NCBI GenBank assembly: GCA_964023205.1 | Contig: OZ026833.1 | Span: 818,501-882,500 of the forward strand | Direction: 5' to 3' | Length of the DNA: 64,000 bases | Origin: Lutraria lutraria | Taxonomy: Eukaryota > Mollusca > Bivalvia > Venerida > Mactridae | Shown here: in pieces, positions 45,192 through 58,400 of the stretch | Layout: each line of letters starts with the position of its first letter | How positions within the stretch are numbered: position 1 is the first letter of the stretch | The notes under the pieces: generated by a model | What the model saw: only the letters and a program-made list of their open reading frames with translations | The model's database searches: none | Told to the model about the DNA's origin: nothing | Translations under genes and position numbers: made by a program

Positions 45192-48100
45192 CAAACTTTA
45201 CTAACTAACATTACGTTATTTTTGTACAGTCATGTCTAGCTTATGGGTTACTAAACTTATACTAAGATAATTAAGCACATACCGGGTTATATGTCACGTC
45301 TCTGACGTCAATTATGATTAAGACCATCAGCTTTTAAAGTCCATTCTATGTTTATACTGACATTCTGTATGCATTATTTATTTTTTTATTTTTTTAAATT
45401 AATCATAAGACTTCCACAATATTCTAACCGTTCTCATCGGTCTCAAAGGTGCTCATGATATTGAAAGCTTATTTAACGGTACGATATTTTCTCACTTAAT
45501 GTACAGTATATTGAATAGATATATACTTTGGACATTGAGCTGCGTGTAGATTCATGAATTGTTAATAGGTGATATTATGGTTCTACTCTTCAGAAATGGA
45601 GATGGCAATTTAAATTTCTGACCTGACACCATCTCAAATCAACCATGGTGTTAACTTTTGAACAAATTCTAATTAGTTAAAATATCAGCAAGCTATTGTG
45701 TTAACATACATTAAAATGGTAATAAATGGTCCTTTAAATGAACTCTAATCACGAGAAATGGATTGTGTTTCAGTTTTATACATTTACCATGACAAAGTCA
45801 TGGTACATTTCTAATGTGTTTTAATAATTTTGACAAATGAATGTAATAGGTTGACACATGAACAACATTCGAAGGACAATGTTGTCCGCATTCCTCAATA
45901 TATTCTAATTTCAATGGCACGGGACGTTTCACACGGACAAGTAATGACACTAATTTTTTAACCGAATTTAAATTAAAATTTAGCGTGACCCATTCGATTC
46001 TGTCTTTACAAATCGTTTGTTGTTCACACAGTGCGTACTTGAACTCCTGTATTGTGCGGACGTTCGGTGCAGTGCGACCGCGGTTTAAACATTATGGTCA
46101 CAGACCTTCAAATTGAAGAGTCACTAATATGATACACGCCACCAAAACAAGGCAAGCTAATTTGTGAAGTGAATCCTATTGGACATTTGATACCATGTTA
46201 TAAAAGTGAGAAGAATGTCGCTATATTTGTATTGTATTTCAAATTACAAATTTTACGAGGACACTGACTAAACTGTGGCTGACAGTTTGGTACATATGAT
46301 ATGGCATCTGCTGTTTATATGCCACAGTGAGTAATCAGTACCTGTAGGGGTGCGACCGATAGATAGCCGACATATTTGAGAGTCAATTTATCTTGGTATG
46401 ATCTTCGGGCTTCGGTTATGTGAGTCATTTCTTGCTTTACATCCCTAATAAAACTCACATTTGTAAATTATTACAATATTTGCTCAAATCAACGAGCTAA
46501 ATTATTTCCATGGAGTCGGAAGCCAAGTTCAATTCACATAACTATCCCGGGATAATAGTCAAATACACTGCTTCAGTTAAGATCAAGTAACTGAACATCC
46601 TGATAATATCTTGATTTTAGGGGATAAGGGAGTTCTTATCATATCACGATATAACGCATAGTTTGAGCGCTACTTAGGAGACTCCATATCTGTTAACTTT
46701 CGTGAATGTTCGGCTGATGTCGGTAAACTCCGTGTTTTTTCCCGCGCTGATTCTATTTAATTTGGTCTTAGATCGCTTTGATAGCTCTGTGATTCGTTTT
46801 AGTTGAAACGGTATTAAGAATATACACAATCAATTGTTGAGCTAATGGCAGGTAATTATCTTTGTGAAATGCGATATTTTATACTCGATCAGAAACGTAA
46901 TGATCACCAAAATGCTACTCTAACTCAAAGTTAAACACTCATTATACAGAACTTCAACAATACGAATTGTATACAATTGTGTCAAAATATTACAGCTTGT
47001 GCCATGTAGCCTTTTATCGGTTGAAATTCAAATATTTAAGTTCCATTTGAAGAAACTTTTCAAATTTAGGGGTCTTCAGGCTTATCGCCTTTCCGTTCAC
47101 GTGTCATTTTTAACAATTAGCCCCTTTAATTGTTTGTTTGACTTTTCGCCTCTTCAGATTTGGCGGTGTTACATTTAAAGCTTACAGAGAACTTGAGTTA
47201 AGACAGCCAACCATTGACGAGCCTACTTCAGATCTAATATAAATATTTATGTTTTATGTGTATTAAGCCTGGATAGAATATTTTCACGCTAAGCTAAATG
47301 TTACGGAGCACCCACATTCGTATCTGACTGTTAAGCAAAATTTATGACCAAATTTTGATTTTTTCTGTAAACAAACGGAATTAAATCAGAAATGTTTATT
47401 CAATTTAATTAAATTGTCGGAAAAAGTCGCGACATGGCCGCGCGCTAGTAAACTAGACTTGAAACACACACAAAGATGAAAAAAATAGTCGGCATAGCAT
47501 TCAGAAATAAACAGCGTTGTAACTAATCGAGCATTAATGATAAATTTCGTCAATGACAGTAAGAATTAATCACACATTTTGGCTTTTGTTGTACCAAACC
47601 TTGTAATTACTGTTTAATGACTAATTCAAACCCCCTGAAATAGATTTTACACGCTGTTTCTTTTTAAATATTAGAATGTTTAAGCGACATACGATAGGTC
47701 CTTTTACTACAATAAAATTGCTAGCGCCAACTTTAAATCTAAAATGTCAAATTTAAAATAAACACCTCAATACCATCAGTTTTTTAACAAGTAGTTGTCA
47801 CAAGTGTGTTTGCTACTTAATTTGAAGACATGTTTTGTTTTAATGTTTTTTTCGGGTAGTTTAGCTCACGATTTCTTTTCCTATGGTCATTTTGTTGCCA
47901 TAGCAACACAAGCTGAGAAAAATCCTTTGAACTTTATTTTTATCACGCCATTGAAAGGTCACCAAAATAAACTGGTCATTTGCATAATATGAAAATTATG
48001 CATAATATCGAATCAACTATTAAATTGACATTCAAACGTTAATTTTACATTGATGCGATGTTCTCTGGTAAACGTGTCCCGTTTTATTCATCATATACAT

Positions 48101-51100
48101 AATCCTATGGTTGGAATAATCCATTATTTACGATAGATCGACGACGTTAAAGAATCCTTTACGAATTCGCAAACGATTTTACTTATAATGTATTACGAAC
48201 ATATTTTTCGTTGTGAAAGAATTTGTGTTGCTTAATTTACGTTTCCAGATAATTAAAGCCGCTTACTGATCATGTGATTTTGTAAATATACATACATATA
48301 AGTGATGACTTATAAAGTTGTCATTATGCACCAATATAAATAGAAAGTAGATCTTTATAAATATTTATAGTGTAGGTCTTACTTAAGATTTCTGCGATGT
48401 TAAATAGCCAAATACCTGGGAAACTATTAAACAAAGTCAAGTTCACCTTAATAAAGTTGTTAGGCATATTTTAAACGATGTTTTCACGTAAACCGGACAA
48501 ATCAGAACTCATTTTATGTAGCCCAACATCCTGGTGAAAGTTTCCAACATTTTGTACGAAAACACAGGATGCCAGCTTTCCTTTCACAGAACAGAACATC
48601 TCAGGTACAGACACTTGTTTGTGTGAGAGAATCATAACTTGTCGGCGTGAAATTTACGCAACATTATTTCCCCTAGTGTCCAAAAAATTCTTATAATGAC
48701 AATGTTGTATCATCAACCTTCATTTAATGTTATCAAGTTTAGAGATCTCATTAAAACGAGCTTTTATGGTGTCAACAATGTCAGCGATGTCCAAGTGACG
48801 GTTTCAATGTTTTGTATTTGTAGAATTTTTGCACAATCATGCGAGATTTTATCAGATTTGTGTCTATTTAACAAAAAACAAGAATTGTCAAACATATCCT
48901 GTGTGATGTAAATTTGTTGAAGACAAGTACATGTTTTGTATATGTCTCAAATCCTGCGGCCATTTTTCAATTTTTACGTGTCGTAATTACGTTTTCAAGT
49001 CTAAAATTAGCTGCGTTCAGGCGCGAAGCTGGTGTTCAAATATGCTTGAGGCGACCCTCGCTTAACAATACATTAATGTAGTAAATAAACAATGCTACAT
49101 TGAAAATAATTATCTTTGCTGCCATCAGATGTTGGCAATAACCAAATCGAGGTCGTATTTTATTGAAAAGATGGGTGTCTGTTCTCCCTGACCTCTGCTC
49201 GAATAGATTTTCAAGCGACATTCGTCGGTTATCAAAACAACGATTTCAGGACTGAAATGATATACTATTTGTTTATATAAATTACCAAAACTATTTCAAA
49301 TTAAGGTCATTGGAACGTGGATAAATAGATTTATATATTTATTCACAACTTTCGCAAAGAATGAATATCCGAAAAATAAAACGACCGCTTTATAAATATG
49401 TTTATGCCTCTAGCGAAATCATTCGGTTCTTAACAATACTAAATAACGTCGTATGTCTTGTAGAAAATACAATATTTTCTTAATAGAACCTGTCACTTAG
49501 GTTAAAAGTGACTAAATCCTACTGTTAAAACCCATCAAAGCCGTTCCATACCGGGGTAGAGCAGTTCTAAACGCGCCCTCCAAGTGTTGTTATTTTGGAT
49601 TTAAATTTAAGAACAAAAACTATGAAATAAATCATTTTTGTTTTATGTAAATGCCACAAAAATACTAATGTTTGCATCGAATAAATAGTATACTTAATAT
49701 CTTGGTAATAATGTGAGATACGCTATAGTCAATAATACAGGATCCGAACATTGTTAATAAAATTACCATTAAACTGTAGAGCTGTGAGAAACCTCGAGGC
49801 TGACACTGTGTTTATGTCTCTGTACGTCTGTATATCACAGCATGGCTTATAATCTTTTAGGTATGTCAGTGCCATAGTTCCAATAAAATTAATACATTTC
49901 ACACCACGTGGGCGTTGTTAGGTACCCCTTAAAAGCCCCTGTCAACTCTTATGTGGGTCCTATTTTCATACGTAATTTATTTATTCTTTCAATCATGTGT
50001 GATATATTAAGTCTGGTGTGTATATGAAATATTGAGAAAGTCATAAAATATGTCCGTGAACATCACGAAACACCAGAGAACTTGTCCTAGCAGATGTAAG
50101 ACCACAAGATACTCTATAGTAGTAAAATAACAACAATGATCTAATTTTGTCAGAGAAAACTTACGTATACTCGCGGCTAGCTGAGTAATTATTGATACAA
50201 TTTATGGAAGTTGTAGAATAATAAGGCAGTAAAGTGGTAAATGGTCCGTGGCTTCGTTTGGACTTTAGCAACGTTCCTGACGAGTGTAGCAAATAATTGT
50301 TTCTGAAATATAAACGTTTTTTTCTAGTTAGTCATGCATACCATGATAAATAAATGAGTTACGGTTAAATATATGTAGACACATTACACTTGATTTGTAT
50401 AGACAGAGAGCAGGTACTTCGATCCCTGGAAGTTAGTGCTGATTTCACACGTTCTATTATACACACATTCCAGATGGGTTTAATTATTGCCAATGATTTT
50501 TCCTTGTTTAATGTCAGTCCAGATTGTCTTTGATATAAGCGACAATAATTTAGTTACCATGGACGCACTCCGTGTTCCGTTATTTGATGTAAGCAACTCT
50601 GACATATTGGAACTTGAGGAACTTTGTCTACACTAATTCACAATGAACGATAATGACTCTTGATATTTGGCAATGGTTTCTTAGACACTAACATTTACAT
50701 CAAAGAATGTTTGATAAATAACGCGGCAATAAAAGAGTCTCCGAGTCGTTATTCGCTATAATCAATCCCGCTTATGTGTTGCACACAATAACCCGGCGTC
50801 TTTTAACTTGTATTCCTAAAAAAATCTCATTTATATGATAAATGATAAATATATATCTTTCACTTCGGATATTTTTTTGTATTTCTTTTTTCATTATATT
50901 TCTCATTTCCATCCACCAGCAAAGAAAACAGTCCCGTTGAGAGAGATATGATAAATTAGATGCTCTATAACAGACTGAAACCTTGTTTGTGGAGTCTGCC
51001 TCCCTAAAATGTTTTATTGTCTATTATAATTTATTGGTAGTATTGACCCCGTTTTTTCTCCTCACAGAGCATCAACTGTAGACATTGTTCACGTGACCAT

Positions 51101-52893
51101 GTCTTGTCAGTTCTAAGCCCCCAGAGTGCTATGTTAATGTTTTCACTACCACACCAGCATGTACCTTCTTGTACATAATTTCCGCTTGCTATAATGGAGT
51201 CCGGAGTCGAGCGATGGTACCGTTGGTTAATGTACTTAACTTTATGATCTTCCTGTCAGATCTCTATCATCTTTAGACTCTTTAATAATGAAGGTTATTA
51301 TATAACGGACATTAAGTCCTAATAGTGCTGAACCAATGTAATGGATCAGCTAAACTTCATTGAGGTAAATTAAACCAACCTTTACTGAAATTACAAGAAT
51401 ATGTCCTGTTTTGTGGACTATCTTCATGTAACATGGACTTTTTATCAATATTCTTGGTATTCTCAAAAGCTGCGAAAATAACCCCGCAATTCGTCAATGG
51501 AATTATTGGCCCAAACCATGCTAAATGTACCTCGTATAAAAATGTATCTGCCACTCTATCATTCTTTTCACTAATGTTTTGAGAAATAAGAAAATGCGAG
51601 CCCATCAAGTCTGTTTTTGTGGATATTTTTCTCTACATTTAGCTTTTCTCTATCACAGCGCGACTTGAACAATGGCCTGCTCTCTTGTTGCAAATATTTC
51701 TTGCAAGATATAAATTTCAAGCAGATAAAATAGTCTTAATCGTATGCAATCCAAACATGTTGACATCTGTTCCAGATAAATAAGACAGTAATGCAACTTG
51801 GCAATTCTTGTTGACGTCTAATTTGTTGCGTCCATGATGGCAAAACATATTCGAATGACATGACAAGATATGGTATACATGTATCTGAAAACCGGCCGTA
51901 ACATCTCCAAATTAATGATCATTATCGATATAATTAAAAACTAGTTATTGGTTATCTTTTAACATCCAATAACCGATGACAGGCGGACATATTGGGAAGC
52001 GCTTTTCATCAATTTGTCGCAATTTGGGATAATTTTACGCACCCAGATGCGGGGATTTGGCTAATGCACACAAATTCGCGTAAATGCCCTTAAATTACAT
52101 TTGTACACTCGCGTAATGTTCCAAAAATGCGAATAAAGCCGTATAAATGTCTTAATAGAGCTTAGGAAATGGACGTGATAACGACTGAAGCCACAATTAT
52201 AGACGTAAATCACGGCTTTGTTCGCTGTAGGCGCACACATCTTGTTACTGCTCGTCTTGCTATCTTCGAGTCGGCAGACCGCCGTACTTCAATCTAATTG
52301 GAACCGTTAATATCAATACATTCACAACCATATCGTCCGAAGTAATCCGAACCACTTCAAGATTGAAGAACGAAATCGAAATACCAGCAAGTTATCATAC
52401 AGAGGTATTAACAAACGTTGAGATATCAAACCCTTAACAGCCAAGATAAGCGAATAATGTAATAGCACAAATATGGGGCTACAGTCTAACATTACAAACA
52501 AGGTGATTTCCATTTAACTCCAGCCTGTTTTAATACTCCAACATGTCAACGGATGAGTATTTTATTTTAGATAACAAGCCAAACGAAACCATTAGTTCCC
52601 GTATGAAGAGCAAAGTAAATAAATTCATCGAGCTACAGTAGCCAAATACAAGGAAAGTTGATTTAAAATTCGTCGTCTTTTTTGAAATAGCATGTCGTGT
52701 TGTCAGCTATCTATATCATTAATATCACTTCAATCATCCAATTTCTATGTTTTTTAACAAGATAATGATGTTCAGATTGGAGATATAGGCTTGTTTAATC
52801 GATGTTACAGGTGGTCTGTATGGATACAAACAAATGCGTAGAGACGGGTTTTACATTGAAATTTTGACTTTTTGCTGAACATTTTCTCTGTTA

Positions 52894-53097
52894 CAGTACA
52901 ACCTTTCTAACAGGAACTTGTTTGGACTGACAAAAATGTCCGGTTAAGAGAGGTTGTCTGATCAGAAAGGTTTCTGATTACTAAGTTTTATTTAATATTT
53001 AATACATACATGTAGTAAAAACTATATGACCAGCTGACGTGTTCGGTGTAGAGAGAATTCCGGATCAGAAACGATTAGGATTAGGAAGGTTTGACTG
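52894..53097. mobile_element. TA-flanked MITE in protocadherin intron 1
   Basis: Left end TA|CAGTACAACCTTTCTAACAG; right end TTAGGAAGGTTTGACTG|TA, which reads CAGTCAAACCTTCCTAA on the other strand. The inverted repeats match at about 14 of 17 positions and TA borders both sides. Length is 204 bp with no coding potential. The ends closely resemble those of families A and B, so all probably use a related transposase. Confidence 0.75.
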
Positions 53098-53196
53098 TAT
53101 TCTTATCTCGATATAAAGATCAACTTTGGGACCAAAACATTGCCCAGAACACTGGACTGGTCTCATGGTATCACGTTGTACTATAGTGAAAAAAAA

Positions 53197-53359
53197 CAGT
53201 AAACTTCCTGAAAAAAAACGGAACCTTCCGGACTGAGCCAAAACGGTCCGGTTTTCTGAGGAATTTCGATACATTCCGAAAAGATATTGAACTTGAAAAA
53301 TCGTCCGATTCTCTGGGAATTCCGGGTTTCGGGGAGTCCGATTTGCGGGGGTTTTACTG
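53197..53359. mobile_element. Second MITE-like element in the same cluster
   Basis: Left CAGTAAACTTCCTGAAAAAA, right GCGGGGGTTTTACTG|TA (CAGTAAAACCCCCGC on the other strand). The interior has repeated GGTCCG and GGAATTCCG words. Only the right side carries a clear TA. Shortly after, GAAAGCGGGTTTACTG|TA ending near 53429 is a lone end of a third element. Confidence 0.5.
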
Positions 53360-55284
53360 TATTACAAATAGGTCATGAGTATGAGATGGTCTCATACTGG
53401 TGTGGTCGCTGAAAGCGGGTTTACTGTACTGTATAGATCAAAGATCTAACCTCTAAATGTTCTTATCTCATGTTGATAATACTTTACTCCTACATCATTT
53501 ATTTTACGCCTATTTTAATGGACTTTGTAATCAAGAAATAATTATACCTTGCAGAAAATCATATCTGTGGTGCTTAAGTACCACGTAGCGTGTTTTTGAT
53601 AAAAGTTGTTTTAGTCAAAATCTTGCATCGATCTTCTACAGAATAGAACAGAACTGGGCACACTTTGATAAAAATAAAGAAAACTTAGATTTACAAACGT
53701 ACGACTAATATGTAGCAATGTTTTTGTCGTACACTTATTAAAAAAAACATGAAGAACCTATTATCACAGAAACCTGTTACTTTCGAACTTTACTGTATCT
53801 GTGAGAGTTTTGAGTGCAACTGATCTGAAAGATTCTTTTCAACAATTTACAATCAACATCATTTCATTCTCATAAAATTAGAACTGTACTTCTCAGCCAC
53901 TTAAAATGTATCAGACATAAGTTATGTTTCTGTCAAAATTAGTTCATGTACGCATTAACACATGTGTCTGTGGGTTAGACCTTTTTTAAGTTTCTGCCAT
54001 TTTAATTAATGGCGTATTTGAGAGAAACAAATTAATTATCATGTAGCTACGTCCAAGTTTATCCTATTCATGTTTTAGTAGAGTCTAACCCGAATTAAAG
54101 ACCACGTGTGAACAGAGACCACGTGGTTTAACAGTAAAACCTCAACATTTAGACCATCCCTGATACCAAAGAAAAGCTGGTCGTACTATATCGGTGGTTT
54201 CCCTAATTAATTATATAAAACTTTACGTTATGAATCGTTCTTCGATCAGAACACAAAACGCAAATTTTTACCATTTGATTTAAAAATCCACCGCCTCGAG
54301 TTTTTTTCTATTTGATCCATAAATTTGAAATAGATGTCATTCAAATACGACTATTTATTAATTTGCGGTCTAGCACAAAGCAAACTGTTTGTGAAAAGAT
54401 TATTGTATTAAAATATACAAGTCGGGGTTTTATTGTCACTTAGGAAATTGAATACGGGAATACCATACGGGTTATTCGTTTACTTGGCTAGATGATTTAG
54501 GTAAATAATTGAGTTATATTTTATAATAGACAAGGTTATTCGGATTAAAGTTACCTAATGTTCTGTAATTGACATTTGACTATGTCATTTCTCCGCTGAA
54601 TACCATCATGTTTGTAATTAAAAAGTAAATCGAATCCTCGAAACTTTTACGTATCTTGGTAAGATGTGTCTCCGTGTTTTGAATGACTCAATCGTACGTA
54701 TAAATCACCTCGTACATTAAGGATTCGTGTCTCCCTTGACGGATGGGGTAATTATTGTAGAAAATACAACAGATAACGAATACTTCTGAGTTTTATGTAA
54801 ACTGTCCCAATGCATCCTCACTCAAAATCGAACTTAATTTATGTATGTCATTAAAAAACTGTTAATGATTATACTGTAAATCGTATAACATGTATACGCG
54901 GAGTGGAGGGTTATGAACTGTGTCTGGTGTAAACGTTTGAAGTCGTCTTGTGTCACATAAACTAGCCATCACCATTTTCGTTTCCGTGAATTTTCATTCG
55001 ACTGTTTCTTGAAAAAAAAAATCGAAATCGTAAGATATTAAATACATTCATGAATAACTTCTTCATTCTCGAAGTCTCATGGGAAATATAAAATTGATAG
55101 CTGTGTATGCCTACAGTCGGTTTTCCCGGAAAGAAAATTGAAAAAAGAATGTATTTAGTCTCTACGTTATAAAATTATTTTATTACTCACGGTAATTTAT
55201 ACGCTAAATGAATCCTGAACAATGTTCATGTGTATTTTATTTATTTATATATATTTTTTTAATAAAAGATTATTCTCGTTTCAG

Positions 55285-55461
55285 AATCCTATGATCGAAA
55301 ATCGGCGAGCCCACAACTACACACCTACGTCATCACATTACTCGACGGGGCCCCCAGACGGGGACTTACAGCGGCTAGATCCAGCCAGAGTTCTTCAAAT
55401 CCATAGGTCAATAGTCCAGTCACGTGATCCCTCGTGGACCAATCACAGAGACGTTCACACA
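55285..55461 (+). CDS. Protocadherin, exon 2: cytoplasmic tail
   Basis: The acceptor is CTCGTTTCAG and the donor is ACA|GTAAGT. Exactly 59 codons, phase 0 at both ends, so it could be skipped without breaking the frame. It encodes NPMIENRRAHNYTPTSSHYS, TGPPDGDLQRLDPARVLQI and HRSIVQSRDPSWTNHRDVHT. The stretch is basic, Ser/Thr-rich and likely disordered. No enzymatic motif is present. The exon is GC-richer than its flanks and keeps a clean frame, which supports it being coding. Confidence 0.88.
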
Positions 55462-58400
55462 GTAAGTATAATATTGTGATGTGTTTGTAGTTTTTTGGAC
55501 GGGGGAGGTTCGATCCACAGCTGGTTTTAACGGAAGTGTCTGTCGGTTAAGGGTGACATGTGTCCTTATTGCTTTTACCCTTATACGTGTGTGTATAAAT
55601 TATATTCTAAAGTTCTGCCAAAATCACTTACTCAGCGCTTTGTAACGAAATACTAACAATAATATTCATAGATAGAAAATGTATATCAATAACCTCAAGT
55701 TCGCCCATATAAATATTATAGGTCAAATATAATTAAAAAAGAAATACTGGTTTGAGCTGCTAGTATATAATAATTTATCTACTCAAACATTTCATTCGAT
55801 TCCGCGATGAAACGAACTACCTTTTTGTACCTAGATTCAAATCCTTAATTGTTTCCTCTCGTGAAATCATGAGAACGAAATCTAAAACATCAGGTGCCTG
55901 TGAGTACAGTAGAAAAAAAAATTGAATTCCGCATGTGAATTTCAATACACATTTTCAAGTGGTTCACTGCATCAAACAAAAATTCGCTAACAAACCAGGC
56001 GTTTTATGTAAGTGCAATTCTCATATCTTGGTATAATGTTCAACACTTAACCATGCCAGGATTTCACCGTTTTCACCTAAATCATACTACAGTTATAAGT
56101 GAGTTTATGTCATAGACCTAAGTATGCTACAAAAATAGTCTTTTGAAACAAATTACGATATCAGGCCTTCTTAAGTATGTAGATAATTATCATCCATTTT
56201 AATATCATATGATAGCTCGTCTGTAACCACGTAGACAGGTTGTTTGAGTAAAAAAACACGCAGTTGCTCTTATCCAAGCCTATCTAATTAAATTACATAA
56301 CAATAAAGGGCGTTAGATTATGATCATAAATAAATAACGTGACACTGTGTAGAAAGAAAGGCAGAATTGTTTCAATTTAATGTAACGTAAACAAATTTCA
56401 CACAGCAAACGAATGAAGTATTATACGTTATATATAGCGCTGCATATAATTATTAATAATAAGTAAATTATGGTTAGAACATATCAATTAAAACATTACT
56501 TCATCATACGCGTGAGTGAAATGTCTAATTCTGTTCAGATCTCGTCAAATAGTTTTCAGTTAATCTGGGCAATTAACAATATCAGCTAATAAACTTAAAT
56601 GAGAAAAAGATGCAACTTAGACGTCTGTCTTTATTCACTATTTGGAATATAATTTATAGGACATCACGCAACATGTTTTGCTGAAATTTTAATTTTTGAA
56701 ACTCACGTCACGTCGTACCTTTAGGCATACGTATTTATTGTAGCGATGACAGAACATATTGTTTTAAATGAAAGCACAATAATTCACCTATCAGATCGAT
56801 TGTAATCAGCGATCCATTATTATTTGAACAGAATACAACGCCAGGTAATAAAACTGTCGGTAGCGACGTTACATCTCTTTAAGGTCATAAAACTTGTAAA
56901 ACTATCAACGTGATAAAGATTTAGAAATTTTAATTGGGTTGATAAATAGAAAAATTGAACGTGAAGTCTGTTATGGCGACATTTGTACTCACTGAGACGA
57001 ATATCTAAAACAAAACAAGACGACAGAAGGAAACTATTATCCGAACTCTTGACTTATCCGAAATTATGCAATTATCGGCAACATTCAAGAGGCTCTCTCG
57101 TAATATTACGAATTATATTGACACAGATTAATCAATTCTCATACATTGCGTGTTTGATATTATCATCTTTGACAAGTTTTGTCCTTTTATGACTATGCAA
57201 TGACTAAAAGCTTTTTTGTCATCGATTGTGATGTAAATTGTGCGAGTTAACACGAATGATAATGAGGAAGAGTTGACAATAAAGATAAACAGAGCCATAT
57301 GTCGCTATCATTCTATATCTCACCTTGATTAGATCATAAATACATGTATTTTATTGATATAATATCGAAAGAGGAAACAAACGGCGTCACACGCACATAT
57401 TATAATAGAAAACGCCTGTTTATAAATTATTGACGGTGATTCTTTTATGTTTATCATATAATAACGTTTTTTTTGTGTCGGTCACAATCAGCCTGAATGA
57501 TGAACTGTTTGTTAGGTGTAAGGACAAAGTCACGAGACAGATGTTTGTCTCGTGGAAGCATTTTATCAATATTATGAACTTTTTCGAGAAATTAAAGAAA
57601 CCTAAATATTTGCTCCAAGCAAGTTGAAGATCTCTATTACTAATTACAAGTCTTGACTCTTGTATTACTCCACTCCTTTCATTGTTAAAATCTCTAATTT
57701 ACTTGCCTGAGGTGTGTAACATCAGAATCAGTTGGGCCTTTCATAGAAATATTTGGATGAACTTTGGGTTGGTTTTCCGCTGAATAAACAAGTAAAACCA
57801 TGGAAGAAAACACTTTCAGCGATCTTCACAAAGTAAACTTCTTTGTCAACGTTTGATACATTTTGTATATTTTGTTACATGAAGATGTTCATTCTTCAAT
57901 AAAAGGATTGGTTAGCGAAGCCACGTGCAATATGTTAAAGTGCAATTCAATGAAATTCAGAAATATCGCTGTATATTCTCTGAAACGGCAACAAATAAAA
58001 TGAAATTATGTTGTAAACAATTGCTTTTGTGTCTTTTCGTCATGTTGTGTCCTTATCAATCGTCAACGTGGTTTTAAAAGGAACAAAACGTCTTGGCAAA
58101 AAAGCTATAATCGACTTCGTTAGTTAGCGTCTTTTGATATGAATTTTCCATCGCTAAAACTGTCGGATTAGATTTTTTATAGAAACATTACCGCGTCATA
58201 CTGGACTATAAAATCCAGGACAAGGGTCAGTATAATTTTGTCATCTAAGAGCGAAGTCTTCCGCATAAATACTCGTCCCTTAGATGGACACGGGTTTAAT
58301 GAGTCGTTCCTTCAATCGTAAATGACAGGTTTCGGTTAAATTAGCGGGCTGGATTCGTTTGATTTTGGGGTCTGCCACAGTTGACGTATCGCTTTCCAAC

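Larger units (their letters stand above)
45159..55284 (+). other. Protocadherin intron 1 (10.1 kb)
   Basis: GT at 45159 and AG at 55283-55284 with a T-rich tract before the acceptor (TTATTCTCGTTTCAG). A TGACGTCA-like word lies near 45306. The intron holds a cluster of three MITE-like elements at 52.9-53.4 kb and a single element end at 54132 (CAGTAAAACCTCAACATTTA). No additional EC exon was found. An 83-codon minus-strand frame at 51357-51608 is weakly protein-like but unsupported. Confidence 0.8.

Noticed and set aside
51357..51608. 83-codon minus-strand frame in protocadherin intron 1 with some protein-like character
   Set aside because: It begins on a non-ATG triplet, I found no credible splice sites, and I recognise no family. 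A homology search would decide.
55501..55525. B-box-like GGTTCGATCC suggesting another SINE or tRNA
   Set aside because: No A box, acceptor stem or SINE tail could be found around it.
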